The notes beneath the pieces are model-generated. The model saw nothing but the letters and a program-made list of their open reading frames with translations, made no database searches and was not told the DNA's origin. Made by a program: the position numbers and the translations under genes. Below, in pieces: positions 39,969 to 51,730 of a stretch of DNA of 64,000 bases (positions are counted from its first letter, which is position 1; each line of letters begins with the position of its first letter). The stretch covers positions 87,750 to 151,749 of the forward strand of contig JAIBEK010000031.1 in assembly GCA_019459145.1 (NCBI GenBank), read 5' to 3'. The stretch comes from Arenimonas sp. (GTDB lineage Bacteria; Pseudomonadota; Alphaproteobacteria; Rhizobiales; Rhizobiaceae).

Positions 39969-40913
39969 ATGAGAGATCGAATTTCCTCCGCTCTGGACGT
40001 GCTGGTGTCCTTCGGCCTGCTGGTCGTCGCCCTCCGCTACGTGACCGACTTCTGGCTCCTGTCGTTTTTCTTCAGCCTGCAACCGCAGCTCGGCGTCGTC
40101 GCGGCCTTCGGCGCGCTTGTCAGTCTGGTGCTGAGGCGCGGCGCGTTCGCCTATGTCCTGCTCGCCGCATCCCTGCTGCTGTGCGGCCACGCACTGTGGA
40201 TGCAGCGCGAGTTGCTGCCGCCCGCCACGAGCGATGTCGCGCCGGGCGCGACCCGATTTCGCGTCCTTTCCTTCAACGTGCTGGGCAACAATCACTCCAA
40301 TGTCGGACGCATCATCGACATGGTCAACGCATCGGGCGCCGACGTCGCCTATGTGATGGAATCCGCCCCCCTGCTCCATCATCTCGACGCCCTGTCGACC
40401 GCCTATCCCCACCGCATCGGCTGCGGCGTCGTGATCGAGGCCTGCGACCTGATGATCCTGTCGAAACATCCGATCGACAATCCCGCGTTTCTCAGCCTGT
40501 CCGACCTGCGCAGCAACCGCTTCGCCATGGCGACTGTCCACATCGCCGGGCAGGCCGTGCAACTGGCCGCGATCCACCTGACCAAGCCCTATTTCGATAC
40601 CTACCACACCACCGAACTGCGGCGCGCCGGCGCGGCATTGCGCAAACGCGGCGGACCGATCGTCATCGGCGGCGACTTCAATTCCGACACCATTGCCCCC
40701 GACATGCAGGCTTTCCTTCGGCGCCACGCCTTGCAGGCCACCGGCCCCGAGCCTGCCACATGGCCGGTCGCGGCCGGCGTGTTCGGCGTTCCGATCGATC
40801 ACATCTACGTCTCGAAGGACATTGTGCCGCTGTCGCTGGCGCGCATGGCCGACAATTACGGCTCCAACCATTACGGCCTGATCGCCGATCTGGCGCTTTC
40901 CCCGGCGCGGTAA
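39969..40913 (+). CDS. Membrane-anchored endonuclease/exonuclease/phosphatase-family protein
   Basis: A 314-residue protein. Two to three N-terminal hydrophobic helices (about residues 10-75) anchor it, and an EEP fold follows (about 90-310) with RVLSFNVLGNN, the acidic residue region VAYVMESAP, AAIHLTKPY, the catalytic IVIGGDFNSD and the terminal IDHIYVSKD and SNHYGLIADL. The family includes phosphodiesterases of nucleic acids, phospholipids and inositol phosphates; membrane-tethered bacterial members are poorly characterised. No clear ribosome binding site; TTG 39966 is an alternative start. Confidence 0.85.
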   Translation: MRDRISSALDVLVSFGLLVVALRYVTDFWLLSFFFSLQPQLGVVAAFGALVSLVLRRGAFAYVLLAASLLLCGHALWMQRELLPPATSDVAPGATRFRVLSFNVLGNNHSNVGRIIDMVNASGADVAYVMESAPLLHHLDALSTAYPHRIGCGVVIEACDLMILSKHPIDNPAFLSLSDLRSNRFAMATVHIAGQAVQLAAIHLTKPYFDTYHTTELRRAGAALRKRGGPIVIGGDFNSDTIAPDMQAFLRRHALQATGPEPATWPVAAGVFGVPIDHIYVSKDIVPLSLARMADNYGSNHYGLIADLALSPAR

Positions 40914-40934
40914 GGGAAGGCCCCCGGCGGCGCT

Positions 40935-42836
<1,902 letters not shown>

Positions 42837-42943
42837 GCCAAGCGATATAGGCGGATTCCGTGCCGGGGCAAAGAAAATGCGGATGAAAGCGGATGGCTAT
42901 CGCGTCACATGCCGAGGCGGGTCCGATGGAAGCCTCGATCCCC

Positions 42944-43369
42944 TCACTTCGAAAAGCGCGTGAGATAGATGCCGAACAGGATCAGCGCGACGCCGGCCGG
43001 CTGCCCGATGGAGAACTGTGCCGTGCCGCGCAGGTAGTCGATCGCCAGCCCGGCAATCATCTGCCCGCCGATGATCAACAGCGCCGAGCGGGCGGCCCCG
43101 ATGCGTGGGAAGACATAGGACGAGATCGCCACGAACACGGCACCGATCACGCCGCCGGTAAAGGCCCAGGCCGGCACCTCGCCGAGCAGCGCCAGCCCTT
43201 GCCGCTCGAAGAAGACGACGAACACGCTGAGCAGGGCAAAGCCGATGAAATGGTTCCAGAACGAGGCGCGAAACGCCCCGCGGTCCATGGTGAGCCGCCC
43301 GTTGATCGACCGGCTCATGCCGACGGCGGCACCGCCGGCCAGTGCGATGAGGATCGAGGTCAGCATCAC
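42944..43369 (-). CDS. DMT-family DUF606 (YdcZ-like) protein, second of pair
   Basis: A 141-residue membrane protein with about five helices that matches the DUF606/YdcZ family: MSRSINGRLTMDRGAF early, SFWNHFIGFALLS, and the terminal LIIGGQMIAGLAIDYL and GVALILFGIYLTR. Its start overlaps the stop of the upstream DUF606 gene by 4 bases. Such genes usually occur as tandem pairs thought to form a heterodimeric carrier. Substrate unknown. Confidence 0.85.
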   Translation of the reverse strand: MMLTSILIALAGGAAVGMSRSINGRLTMDRGAFRASFWNHFIGFALLSVFVVFFERQGLALLGEVPAWAFTGGVIGAVFVAISSYVFPRIGAARSALLIIGGQMIAGLAIDYLRGTAQFSIGQPAGVALILFGIYLTRFSK

Positions 43370-43836
43370 GCGCCTCCCGAATAGATGATGAGCGCGCTGC
43401 CGGCGATTACGCAGACGGCCGCCAGAAGGTCGAACCGGTTGAGCAGCCGTTTCGGCGTACCGAACAGGCCCCAGAGGTCGGAGATCAGGCCGAACAGGAT
43501 CTGGCCGACCAGCAGCAGCGAAAGGCCGCCGGCCAGTGCCAGCTCAGAATTGACAGCGATCGAGGAGAGCGCCACGGCAAAGGCGCCCGGCGCGCCGCCG
43601 AGATAGGACCACAGCGGCGGGCTGGACATCCCCTGCCCGGCCACGCCCGCCCGTTTAGACATGAGGAGCAGGTTGACGCGCAAGAGGAAGAAGGCCGCAA
43701 CCGCCCCCACGCCATGCACCACCCAGGAAGCGACGAAGGGCGTGGAATGGGCGGCCAGCCCGCTATTGATGGTGATCATCACCGCCAGCAAGCCGCCGGC
43801 CAGTCCGGCCCATATCCAATCGAGATAGTGTCGCAT
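43366..43836 (-). CDS. DMT-family DUF606 (YdcZ-like) protein, first of pair
   Basis: A 156-residue membrane protein homologous to its downstream partner: AGLAGGLLAVMITINSGLAAH, FVASWVVHGVGAVAAF and LSLLLVGQILFGLISDLWG. Start chosen at ATG 43836; the open frame extends 26 codons further upstream but that part is Arg-rich and not membrane-like. It is translationally coupled to the next gene through the 4-base overlap. Confidence 0.83.
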   Translation of the reverse strand: MRHYLDWIWAGLAGGLLAVMITINSGLAAHSTPFVASWVVHGVGAVAAFFLLRVNLLLMSKRAGVAGQGMSSPPLWSYLGGAPGAFAVALSSIAVNSELALAGGLSLLLVGQILFGLISDLWGLFGTPKRLLNRFDLLAAVCVIAGSALIIYSGGA

Positions 43837-44000
43837 CCCGCCCCGCTCAGTCGCTCTATCGGTTCGCCGGAATGGGCGAAGGGCTTGCATAACCGCCGGT
43901 CCATGCTGCGGCAATCGAATTGTCCGCGACCCATGTTGAGAAAATCTTCAGGCGCAGGCCATGCTCGGCGGCCCGCGCGAAGTCTCGCCGCCGCTTGAAA

Positions 44001-44026
44001 CGGAAAATGGGGCATCGCTGCCCCAT
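44001..44026 (-). terminator. Terminator of the second chemoreceptor gene
   Basis: An 8-bp stem (ATGGGGCA and TGCCCCAT) with a 4-base loop is followed on the minus strand by a T-run. Confidence 0.85.
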
Positions 44027-44055
44027 CTCCCAAGCACATCACTGGATCGCGACGT

Positions 44056-45987
44056 TCAGAATTCGGTCCAGTTCTCCTGGGCAACCGCCGCATTGCCGCG
44101 GAACGCACCGGCGAGTTTCTGACCGAGCGCGCGGGCCGGCGACGCGGCCGGCCGCGAGGCGGGGCTCGCCGCCTTGACCGGCTGGACAGATTGCGAAGCC
44201 TCACCGCCACCGACCTTGAACTGCGCCATCAACGAAGTCAGCGAGGCTGCCTGCTGGGCAAGGCTGTGGCTCGCCGCCGTCTGCTCTTCGACCATGGCGG
44301 CATTCTGCTGGGTGCCCTGGTCCATCGTGTTGACGGCGGTATTGATCTCGTGAAGGCCGGTCGACTGTTCGCGCGCCGAGGTGACGATCGCCCCGACATT
44401 GCGGTTGATCTCCTGCACTTCGGCGACGATCTTCTCCAGCGCCTGGCCGGTCTCGCCGACCAGTTCCACGCCGTTGCGGACCTGATCGCCCGAGGTGGTG
44501 ATCAATGCCTTGATCTCCTTGGCCGCATTGGCCGAACGCTGGGCCAGTTCGCGCACCTCCTGGGCGACGACGGCAAAGCCCTTGCCCGCCTCACCGGCAC
44601 GCGCCGCCTCGACGCCGGCGTTCAGCGCCAGGAGGTTGGTCTGGAAGGCGATGTCATCGATCACGCCGATGATGTTGCCGATCTCGCCGGACGATTTCTC
44701 GATTGCGTGCATTGCGGCGACCGCGCGGCGGACGACCTCGCCGGAGCGTTCCGCCCCTTCGCGGGTCCGGGAGACCAGCGCGCCCGCCTCTTCGGCACGC
44801 ACCGAAGAATCCTTGACCGCGGTGGTCACCTGTTCCAGCGCCGCTGCGGTTTCCTCCACGGACGCGGCCTGCTGCTCGGTGCGCTTGGAAAGATCGTCTG
44901 CAGCGGACAGGATTTCCTTGGCGCCGGCATCGATCGCCCGGGCGTTTTCGCCAACGGCCCGCATCGCATCCTGAAGCTTGGAGACCGAATGGTTGAAGTT
45001 GACACGCAGGGCATCGAGCTGGCCGGCAAAGGACGCGCCGATCTGCACGGCGAGATCGCCGTCGGAAAGGCGCTTCAGCCCCTCGGCGAGCTGGTCGACG
45101 GCAAACTGCACCTCCGCGGCCTCGCGTGCCTTCTGCTCTTCGCGGGCGATCCGCTCCTCTTCGCTGAGATTGCGGTTCTCCTCCGCCCGACGTTCCAGAT
45201 TGGCGCGCTCGATCGCATTGGTACGGAACACCGCAACCGCAGATGCCATCTCACCGATCTCGTCCTTGCGGCCACCGAACGGCACTTCGCTCGCCGTATC
45301 GCCGGCGGCAAGACCATTCATCGCCCGGGTAATCTGGCCGATCGGCCTGACGACGCGCGCAATGCTGATGGCGATGGCGCCGGCCGCGATCGCACAGGCG
45401 ACCAGAAGAAAGCCCAGCGTGGCATAGAGGGCAAAGGCCGCAACGCTATCGGCCTCCGCAATGGCTTTGTTGCTCGTCTCGTTGTTGGCTGCCGTCATTT
45501 CCGACATCCGCGCCGAGGCATCCCTTGCAACGGCGGTCATGTCTCCGACAAAGACAGCGCGCGCGGCTTCGGAATCATAAGCCGCCTTCAGTTCCATCAG
45601 CTTGGCGCCGAGCGCATCATACTTGCTGATTTCCGCGCTAAGCGCGCCGAACTGGGCACGCGTCACGTCGTTCGCAATACCGCTTTCGAAGGCGCGGAAA
45701 GCCGCGTCACGATCCGCAACCGACTGCTTCAGGATGTCGCCGACCCGGGCGACTTCCTTGGCCCCGACCGAGCTCAGCATGACGGCATAGTTGCGCCGCA
45801 CTTCGGCGAAGCGCGCGTCCATTTCAGCAATGGCCAGCGTGCGCGGCAGGCGTTCGCGGCCGATGATATCGACCTGCGTCTTGATGTCGGTGATGAACTT
45901 GACGGCCATGACGCCCTGGCCGAAGCCGAGGAGCACCACCACGGCGAAAAGCAGCGGCAGCATGATCTTGATTTTGATGTTTGACAT
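44056..45987 (-). CDS. Methyl-accepting chemotaxis protein with CheR-tethering C-terminus
   Basis: A 643-residue chemoreceptor. TM1 is at about residues 8-29, a four-helix-bundle-like periplasmic domain lies between about 30 and 185, and TM2 is at about 186-210. HAMP (about 212-265) and a second HAMP-like segment near 320-370 follow. The signalling tip reads [21 protein letters not shown]. After a Pro/Ala/Ser linker the protein ends in NWTEF, which fits the xWxxF pentapeptide that tethers CheR and CheB. The start is uncertain: ATG 45987 gives the best N-terminus, ATG 46017 is possible; neither has a strong ribosome binding site. Confidence 0.93.
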   Translation of the reverse strand: MSNIKIKIMLPLLFAVVVLLGFGQGVMAVKFITDIKTQVDIIGRERLPRTLAIAEMDARFAEVRRNYAVMLSSVGAKEVARVGDILKQSVADRDAAFRAFESGIANDVTRAQFGALSAEISKYDALGAKLMELKAAYDSEAARAVFVGDMTAVARDASARMSEMTAANNETSNKAIAEADSVAAFALYATLGFLLVACAIAAGAIAISIARVVRPIGQITRAMNGLAAGDTASEVPFGGRKDEIGEMASAVAVFRTNAIERANLERRAEENRNLSEEERIAREEQKAREAAEVQFAVDQLAEGLKRLSDGDLAVQIGASFAGQLDALRVNFNHSVSKLQDAMRAVGENARAIDAGAKEILSAADDLSKRTEQQAASVEETAAALEQVTTAVKDSSVRAEEAGALVSRTREGAERSGEVVRRAVAAMHAIEKSSGEIGNIIGVIDDIAFQTNLLALNAGVEAARAGEAGKGFAVVAQEVRELAQRSANAAKEIKALITTSGDQVRNGVELVGETGQALEKIVAEVQEINRNVGAIVTSAREQSTGLHEINTAVNTMDQGTQQNAAMVEEQTAASHSLAQQAASLTSLMAQFKVGGGEASQSVQPVKAASPASRPAASPARALGQKLAGAFRGNAAVAQENWTEF

Positions 45988-46212
45988 GAACTTCGATCCG
46001 GAAGGTGCGCGGGACATCCCAACGACGGGGGCAAGACTGCCCAAGGAAGATCATTTCCCATCGAGAAACGTCGGGTACTTCTCAATAGTGCGCGTCACAT
46101 GAACGGAAGCTTGCGAAAGGCCTCGCTAAATCTCGCACGCCATTTCTGGGGAGTCGCCGACCGCTCAACCCCCGCCCTGAACCGGAGGGTAAGCGGGCGG
46201 CGCAGGCCGCGG

Positions 46213-48066
46213 CTATTCCGCCGCAGCCTCGGCCTCATGCTGGTCGGCAAGGAAGCCACCCGACTGGCGGTTCCACAGGTCGGCATAAATGCCCCCCTTG
46301 GAAACCAGATCGCCATGCGTCCCCGTCTCGATGATCCGACCCTTGTCGAGAACGACCAGCCGGTCCATCTGGGTGAGCGTCGACAGCCGGTGGGCAATGG
46401 CAATCACGGTCTTGCCCTCCATCAGCGAGAACAGGCTCTCCTGGATTGCCGCTTCCACTTCGGAATCGAGCGCCGAAGTCGCCTCGTCGAGAACCAGGAT
46501 CGGCGCATTCTTGAGGAACACCCGAGCAATCGCGATACGCTGGCGCTGGCCGCCGGACAGCTTCACGCCGCGCTCGCCGACCTGCGCGTCGAGCCCCTTG
46601 CGGCCCTGCATGTCGACCAGCCCCTCGATGAACTCCAGCGCATTGGCGCGCCTGGCGGCCTCCAGCACCTCGGCATCGCTCGCCTCCGGCCGGCCATAGG
46701 CGATGTTGTCGCGGATCGAACGATGCAGCAGAGAGGTATCCTGCGTGACGACGCCGACCAGCGCCCGCAGGCTGTCCTGCGAGACTTTTGAAATATCCTG
46801 GCCGTCGACCAGGATCTGTCCCTTCTCCAGATCGTAGAAGCGCAGCAGAAGGTTCATCAGCGTCGTCTTGCCGGCCCCGGAACGTCCGACCAGACCGACC
46901 TTCTCGCCAGCCTTGATGGTGAGCGAAAAATCCTCGATCACGCCCTTGTCCTTGCCATAGTGGAAACGGACATGATCGTAGACGATCTCGCCTTTCGGCG
47001 CTTGCAGAGCCTTGGCGCTAGGCGCATCGACAATGTCGTGCGCCTTGGTCATCATGCCCATGCCGTCATAGACCGTGCCGATGTTTTCGAAGAGAGCCGA
47101 GACCTCCCACATGATCCATTGCGACATGCCGTTGATGCGCATGGCCAGGCCGATGGCGACCGCGATCGCGCCGACCGACACCGTGCCGCCCAGCCAGAAC
47201 CAGATGCTGAGGCCGGAGACGGCGAACAGCACGATGGCATTGTTGATGTCGACGCACACGTTGAGCAGGGTGATCTGCCGCATCTGCCGATGGACGGTGC
47301 CAAGGAAGGCGTCCATGCCGTCCTTGGCATAGGCTTCCTCGCGGCCGGCATGGGAGAACAGCTTCACTGTGGCGATATTGGTATAGCTGTCGACGATCCG
47401 CCCCGTCATCATCGAGCGCGCATCGGCCTGCTCGCTGGAGAGCCGGCGCAGGCGCGGCACGAAGAAGGTCAGGATCAGCGTGTAGAGGACGATCCAGATG
47501 ATCAGCGGCGCCACCAGCCGCCAGTCAGCGGCAAAGACCAGTGCCAGCATCGAGACGAAGAAGCTGATCGCATAGACGAACACGTCGATGATCTTCATCA
47601 CCGATTCCCGAACGGCAAGCGAAGTCTGCATCACCTTGGTGGACACCCGGCCGGCGAATTCATTGGCGAAGAAGGTCATCGAATGACGCAGCAGGAACCG
47701 GTGCATCTGCCAGCGGGCGATCATCGGAAAATTCCCGGCCAGCACCTGGTGCATGGTCAACGTATGGACGAAACCGACCACCGGCAGGCCGATGAGAAGC
47801 AGCGCCGCCATCCACATCAGCCGGCCCTTCTCCATCTCCAGGAAGGTGGCGCGATCGGCAACCGACAGCCAGTCGACGATATTGCCGAGGAACTGGTAGA
47901 GCAGGACCTCACCGACGGCGATCAGCATGGAGCACAGCCCGAGCAGCAGCAGCCACGGGCCCGCCGGCCTGGTATAGTGCCAGCAGAATGCCACGAGCCC
48001 CTTCGGCGGCAGCACCGGATCCTCCGGCGGATAGGGATTGAGGCGGTTCTCGAACCACGAAAACAT
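46213..48066 (-). CDS. ABC exporter, fused permease and ATPase (paralogue)
   Basis: A 617-residue half-transporter with six membrane helices (about residues 35-330) and an ATPase (about 350-600) with GRSGAGKTT, LSGGQRQRIAIARVFL and ILVLDEATSALDSE, and an H-loop AIAHRLSTL. The ATPase domain is strikingly similar to that of the 40935-42836 exporter, even at the DNA level, whereas the membrane parts differ more. ATG 48066 has GGAG about 9 bases upstream; 33 upstream codons are rejected. The two half-transporters could pair with each other or act as separate homodimers. Confidence 0.92.
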   Translation of the reverse strand: MFSWFENRLNPYPPEDPVLPPKGLVAFCWHYTRPAGPWLLLLGLCSMLIAVGEVLLYQFLGNIVDWLSVADRATFLEMEKGRLMWMAALLLIGLPVVGFVHTLTMHQVLAGNFPMIARWQMHRFLLRHSMTFFANEFAGRVSTKVMQTSLAVRESVMKIIDVFVYAISFFVSMLALVFAADWRLVAPLIIWIVLYTLILTFFVPRLRRLSSEQADARSMMTGRIVDSYTNIATVKLFSHAGREEAYAKDGMDAFLGTVHRQMRQITLLNVCVDINNAIVLFAVSGLSIWFWLGGTVSVGAIAVAIGLAMRINGMSQWIMWEVSALFENIGTVYDGMGMMTKAHDIVDAPSAKALQAPKGEIVYDHVRFHYGKDKGVIEDFSLTIKAGEKVGLVGRSGAGKTTLMNLLLRFYDLEKGQILVDGQDISKVSQDSLRALVGVVTQDTSLLHRSIRDNIAYGRPEASDAEVLEAARRANALEFIEGLVDMQGRKGLDAQVGERGVKLSGGQRQRIAIARVFLKNAPILVLDEATSALDSEVEAAIQESLFSLMEGKTVIAIAHRLSTLTQMDRLVVLDKGRIIETGTHGDLVSKGGIYADLWNRQSGGFLADQHEAEAAAE

Positions 48067-48444
48067 GGAAATTCTCCAGAAATCGGCGGCCCATGAAAAA
48101 CCGGAGCCCGCAATGCGGCGCCGGAAGGGCCAAAGATCAGACAATGAGGCCGCACCCGGCCGCAAGGCTATTCAAATATACAGGTCTTGGAAGAAGGGCG
48201 ACCAGGTCGCCGTCACGCAGCCTGCAGGTAATGCGGCACCGGAAGGCGCGCCATGCGAATAGATGTCATCGAGGCCTCCCTGTTGCGTGTTGAAGAGGAG
48301 AGCTTTCTACCTTTCCTTTGCCATATTGAAAAGCGTCAATACTCCGGCAGATCCGCGAACACAGGTAGCTGTTGCCGGATGACAACAGGCAATTGCACCT
48401 CGCCGCCCCTTGAGCGAAAAGGTCGCCGCGCGCTAGGAAGGGCC
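48067..48444. other. Gap of 378 bases, divergent promoters of ABC exporter and trmL
   Basis: No gene seen. The trmL frame is open back to 48253, but codons there are not protein-like and the family N-terminus starts at 48445. A 6-bp inverted repeat (CTGTTG and CAACAG, 48369-48388, 8-base loop) is the only structure noticed. Confidence 0.5.
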
Positions 48445-48900
48445 ATGACCGCATTTCGCATCGCCCTCTACCAACCCGACATACCCGGCAATACCGGCAC
48501 CATCCTCAGACTTGCAGCCTGCCTGGGCCTCGGCGTCGACATCATCGAACCCGCCGGCTTCGACATTTCCGACCGCAACCTGAAGCGCGCTGGCATGGAC
48601 TATCTGACTAGCGTCTCACTGGTTCGCCATGTCAATTTCGAGCGCTTCGAGGAATGGCGGCGGGAAAGCGGCCGGCGCCTCGTGCTCGCCTCGACAAGGG
48701 GCGCCGAGCGCTATACCGATTTCGCCTACCGCACCGACGACATCCTGCTGTTCGGCCGCGAGAGCGCCGGCGTGCCCGACCACGTCCATGACGCAGCCGA
48801 GGCCCGCGTCATCATTCCCATGGTTGACGGGCAGCGCTCGATCAATGTGGCAATGTCGGCGGCGATGATCGCCGGCGAAGCGCTGCGCCAGACCCGCTGA
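48445..48900 (+). CDS. trmL: tRNA (cytidine(34)-2'-O)-methyltransferase TrmL
   Basis: A 151-residue SPOUT methyltransferase that methylates the wobble 2'-OH of certain leucine tRNAs. Family motifs: IALYQPDIPGNTGTILRLAACLG at the N-terminus, LKRAGMDYLTSV, then the SAM-knot segments LLFGRESAGVP and IPMVDGQRSINVAMSAAMI. ATG 48445 has AGGAAGG about 4 bases upstream. Monocistronic by position. Confidence 0.94.
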   Translation: MTAFRIALYQPDIPGNTGTILRLAACLGLGVDIIEPAGFDISDRNLKRAGMDYLTSVSLVRHVNFERFEEWRRESGRRLVLASTRGAERYTDFAYRTDDILLFGRESAGVPDHVHDAAEARVIIPMVDGQRSINVAMSAAMIAGEALRQTR

Positions 48901-49110
48901 TCGTCTGCTTCCCGGCCGGGCCGCTCGCGCGTTCCCGCCCCGCCCATCAACGAACCGTCGTGAAACCGCGCTAGACTGGCCACGCCCGCCGATATCCGGC
49001 CCGCATCGGCTACATTAGCACCTGCGGCATGTTGGCCATGGCCCGCGCAGCGTTTGCTAATTCTACCGATGGATGATATATTGCAGCGCAGCATAACCGG
49101 GAGACGATCG

Positions 49111-50529
49111 ATGTTCGAGACCGCATTCGCCCTGAGTTTGACCCAGTTCGCAAGAAGCCTGAGCTTTCCGGAGCGGCTTCAGCACCGGCCCGCCCGCAAT
49201 GCCGCGCTCGAACCATGGCGATTGCGCAATACCGGCCTCGACGCGATGTTCTACGACGTGAAGTCGCTGACCGCCGAGGAAACCTTCTACATCAGCGATT
49301 CCCTTGCCTCCGAAGGCCTGATCATGATCGTGCCGCCAAGCGGCGGCCCCATGCTGACCCTCTGCGACAGCGTCGCGGAATACAAGCTGCGCGGCGGACG
49401 CGACGTGCATGCGCTCGCCGTCGCCGGCATCGGTGGCTCGGCGATCGGCGCCGCGGCCTTCGCCAGAAACGTCGCGGATGCGATCGGCGAACCGGTCGCC
49501 GCGGTCGTTTCGGGTTACGGCTTGGGCGACATCATCAACGAGACGATCGGCGGATCGTTCTTCTTCGGCTGGCTCGGCCACATGCGCAACGACCTCGAAG
49601 TGATCGACGACGTCGTCGGTCGCCCGCATCTCGGCGCCTATGAGGACCGCCACAAGCTGGCGCTGAAGGCGCATCCGAGCGCCCTCGACACCGATACGGT
49701 CGAAACCCTGCTGGCTGATCCCACTCTCTCCTTCCACATGCTCGCCGGCCATTCGCGCGGCAACCGCGTGCTGTCCGAAGCGCTCTACGCGATCCGCGAA
49801 GAGGAGCCCACCCGGCTGCGCGCCATGGCGAACGGCCTGCGCATCGTTACCTTCGGCGGTCGCATCACCATGCCGCCGGACTGCCGCGACGTCATCGACG
49901 TGATTGGCGAACTCGACTGGTTCGGCGAGATCAACTCCCGTCCGCAGATCGACAGCGACATTCGCGTGCCGCTCGCCGGCCATTCGACCAATACCGATTT
50001 TGCCGGCGCCCTGCAGGTGACCAAGATCCTCAAGGACATCATCGCCCGCAGCCTGCCGGCGGTAGCGCAACAGGCGGAGGCGGCCATGCCTGCGCCGGTC
50101 ATCACCGATGCCCCCGCGATTGCGGAACGCACGTCACCGCCAGCCGAAGCCGCCGTCGAGGCGGAAAGCCCCAAACCCGAAGGGTTTGTGGAACCGGAAG
50201 CGGTCGCAGAAGCTGAAATGGAACCGCGCGAGGCGGAAGTGCCGATGGCACAGCAGCCGGCCCCGATCGCGGCAAAGCCGGATGAGGCCGATGAAGTGAT
50301 CGCGGCGGAAGCCCCTTCGTCCGTCGCCGCCGCCGGCGACGGTGAGCAGATTTCCGCCGCTCCGCGCAAGGCGGTTGCCGAGCAGCAGACTGCCGCCGAA
50401 GTCGAAGCACCGGCGATCGAACCGGCTGCCGCCCCGGTCACGGCCGCCGCTCCGCAACGCCACCCGGCTCGCAAGACGAACGGCGCATCGCACAAGGCGC
50501 CGAAACCGAAGGGGCCGACCCGTCGCTGA
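49111..50529 (+). CDS. Unknown protein with GHSRG motif and long acidic Ala/Pro tail
   Basis: A 472-residue protein not assigned to a family. ATG 49111 has GGGAG 7 bases upstream. The N-terminal 320 residues look folded: a glycine-rich hydrophobic stretch (HALAVAGIGGSAIGAAAF, about 100-117) and LAGHSRGNRVLSEAL around S215, which fits the GxSxG nucleophile elbow of alpha/beta-hydrolases. A later segment has GELDWFGEINSRP. From about residue 325 to the end the sequence is low-complexity Ala/Glu/Pro, finishing in a basic KPKGPTRR tail. No signal peptide. A hydrolase-like fold is inference from one motif. Confidence 0.7.
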   Translation: MFETAFALSLTQFARSLSFPERLQHRPARNAALEPWRLRNTGLDAMFYDVKSLTAEETFYISDSLASEGLIMIVPPSGGPMLTLCDSVAEYKLRGGRDVHALAVAGIGGSAIGAAAFARNVADAIGEPVAAVVSGYGLGDIINETIGGSFFFGWLGHMRNDLEVIDDVVGRPHLGAYEDRHKLALKAHPSALDTDTVETLLADPTLSFHMLAGHSRGNRVLSEALYAIREEEPTRLRAMANGLRIVTFGGRITMPPDCRDVIDVIGELDWFGEINSRPQIDSDIRVPLAGHSTNTDFAGALQVTKILKDIIARSLPAVAQQAEAAMPAPVITDAPAIAERTSPPAEAAVEAESPKPEGFVEPEAVAEAEMEPREAEVPMAQQPAPIAAKPDEADEVIAAEAPSSVAAAGDGEQISAAPRKAVAEQQTAAEVEAPAIEPAAAPVTAAAPQRHPARKTNGASHKAPKPKGPTRR

Positions 50530-50562
50530 CGGTCGGCACAGCGGCCGGGCATTCGAACGCAA

Positions 50563-50597
50563 CGAGGCCGGAACATCATGGCGATGTTCCGGCCTCG
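50563..50597. terminator. Perfect 15-bp hairpin between convergent genes
   Basis: CGAGGCCGGAACATC and GATGTTCCGGCCTCG flank a 5-base loop between the GHSRG-protein gene and the flagellin gene. There is no T-run on either side, but the position and stability suggest a shared terminator. Confidence 0.7.
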
Positions 50598-50652
50598 CAT
50601 TCTATTGGGCAGGAAAGGCGCTCGCCGGCCCTGATGGTTGGCAATCTGACGC

Positions 50653-51612
50653 TCAGACGAACAGCCGGAGCGTGGCGCCCATCGAATTGTTGGCCATGTT
50701 GAGACCAATGGTCTGCAACTGCTGCTGCACCTTCTGCGCCGAAAGCCTGGCCGATTCCTCTTCCATGTCGGCATCCACCAGACGGCCGATGCCGATCTCG
50801 GTGATGTCCTGCAGGTCCTGCACGAATTCGGTGCTGGAGGCGATCCGGCTGCGGGTCGCGCCGAGATTGGCGCTGGCGTCGATCATGTTGGTCATCATCG
50901 TGTTCATCGCCGAGATCATACCGTCGAACTCGTCTCTGGTGGTCGTGTCGGACACCGAGATTTCCTTCGAGGTAGCGGCGACCGGAACGGCGGAATTGGC
51001 GTCGAGCAGATGATAGTCATAGGCCACGCCGCTCTTGGTCGTGCCCGAATAGGATTGGGTGAGCAATCCGTCCTGCGCCTCCTCGCCGCTGATCAGCGTC
51101 GACTTTGCCGTATCGAAATCGATCACGTTCACCGACACGTCGCCGTCGCCATTGCTGCTGACCGAGGCGACCATGGACTGGACCTTGGGCTGCTGGCCGG
51201 CCTCGAGGTTCAACCAGTTCTGGCCGTTGAACGAACTGGATTGGGCGATCGTGCCGAGCTGCGCCTTGAGCTGGGTGATCTCGGCATTGACCGCCGAGCG
51301 GTTGGTGCCGACCGATTGGGCGAGGATCAGCTTGGACTGGATCTCGGCGACGATCGAGGTCGCCGCCTCCATCCCGAGCGCTGCCGTATCGGTGATCGCG
51401 GCGGAAAGCCCGGTCGCATCCTCGGCGCTGGACAGCGACATGGAGTCGGCGCTCATCGTCGTGGCGATCGACCAGTAGGCGGTATTGTCCGATGCCTCGT
51501 CGACCCGCTTGCCCGACGCGACGCGCGTTTGCGTCGCCTCGAGCGCTCGGCTCGATCCGGTCAGCAACGACAATGCCGAAGCGGCCGTCGAATTGAAGGA
51601 AACACTTGTCAT
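50653..51612 (-). CDS. Flagellin, orphan
   Basis: A 319-residue flagellin. The N-terminal D0/D1 region holds SRALEATQTRVASGKRVDEASDNTAYWSIATTM and the C-terminal region holds NLGATRSRIASSTEFVQDL and the terminal LQTIGLNMANNSMGATLRLF. A central variable domain (about residues 130-225) lies between them, so the length is that of a small rhizobial flagellin. No other flagellar gene is near. AAGGA stands about 8 bases before ATG. An inverted repeat about 120 bases upstream may be an operator. Confidence 0.93.
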   Translation of the reverse strand: MTSVSFNSTAASALSLLTGSSRALEATQTRVASGKRVDEASDNTAYWSIATTMSADSMSLSSAEDATGLSAAITDTAALGMEAATSIVAEIQSKLILAQSVGTNRSAVNAEITQLKAQLGTIAQSSSFNGQNWLNLEAGQQPKVQSMVASVSSNGDGDVSVNVIDFDTAKSTLISGEEAQDGLLTQSYSGTTKSGVAYDYHLLDANSAVPVAATSKEISVSDTTTRDEFDGMISAMNTMMTNMIDASANLGATRSRIASSTEFVQDLQDITEIGIGRLVDADMEEESARLSAQKVQQQLQTIGLNMANNSMGATLRLFV

Positions 51613-51730
51613 CAGTCGTCCTTGCTGTGAACCACGAAAAATGCCGGGCGGTGGCCATGGCTTTGACGGTGGGCTTCATGCCGGGTCGGCGCGCCCAGGC
51701 GCAGACCGTCAACTGAGGCAAGACTAGCGG

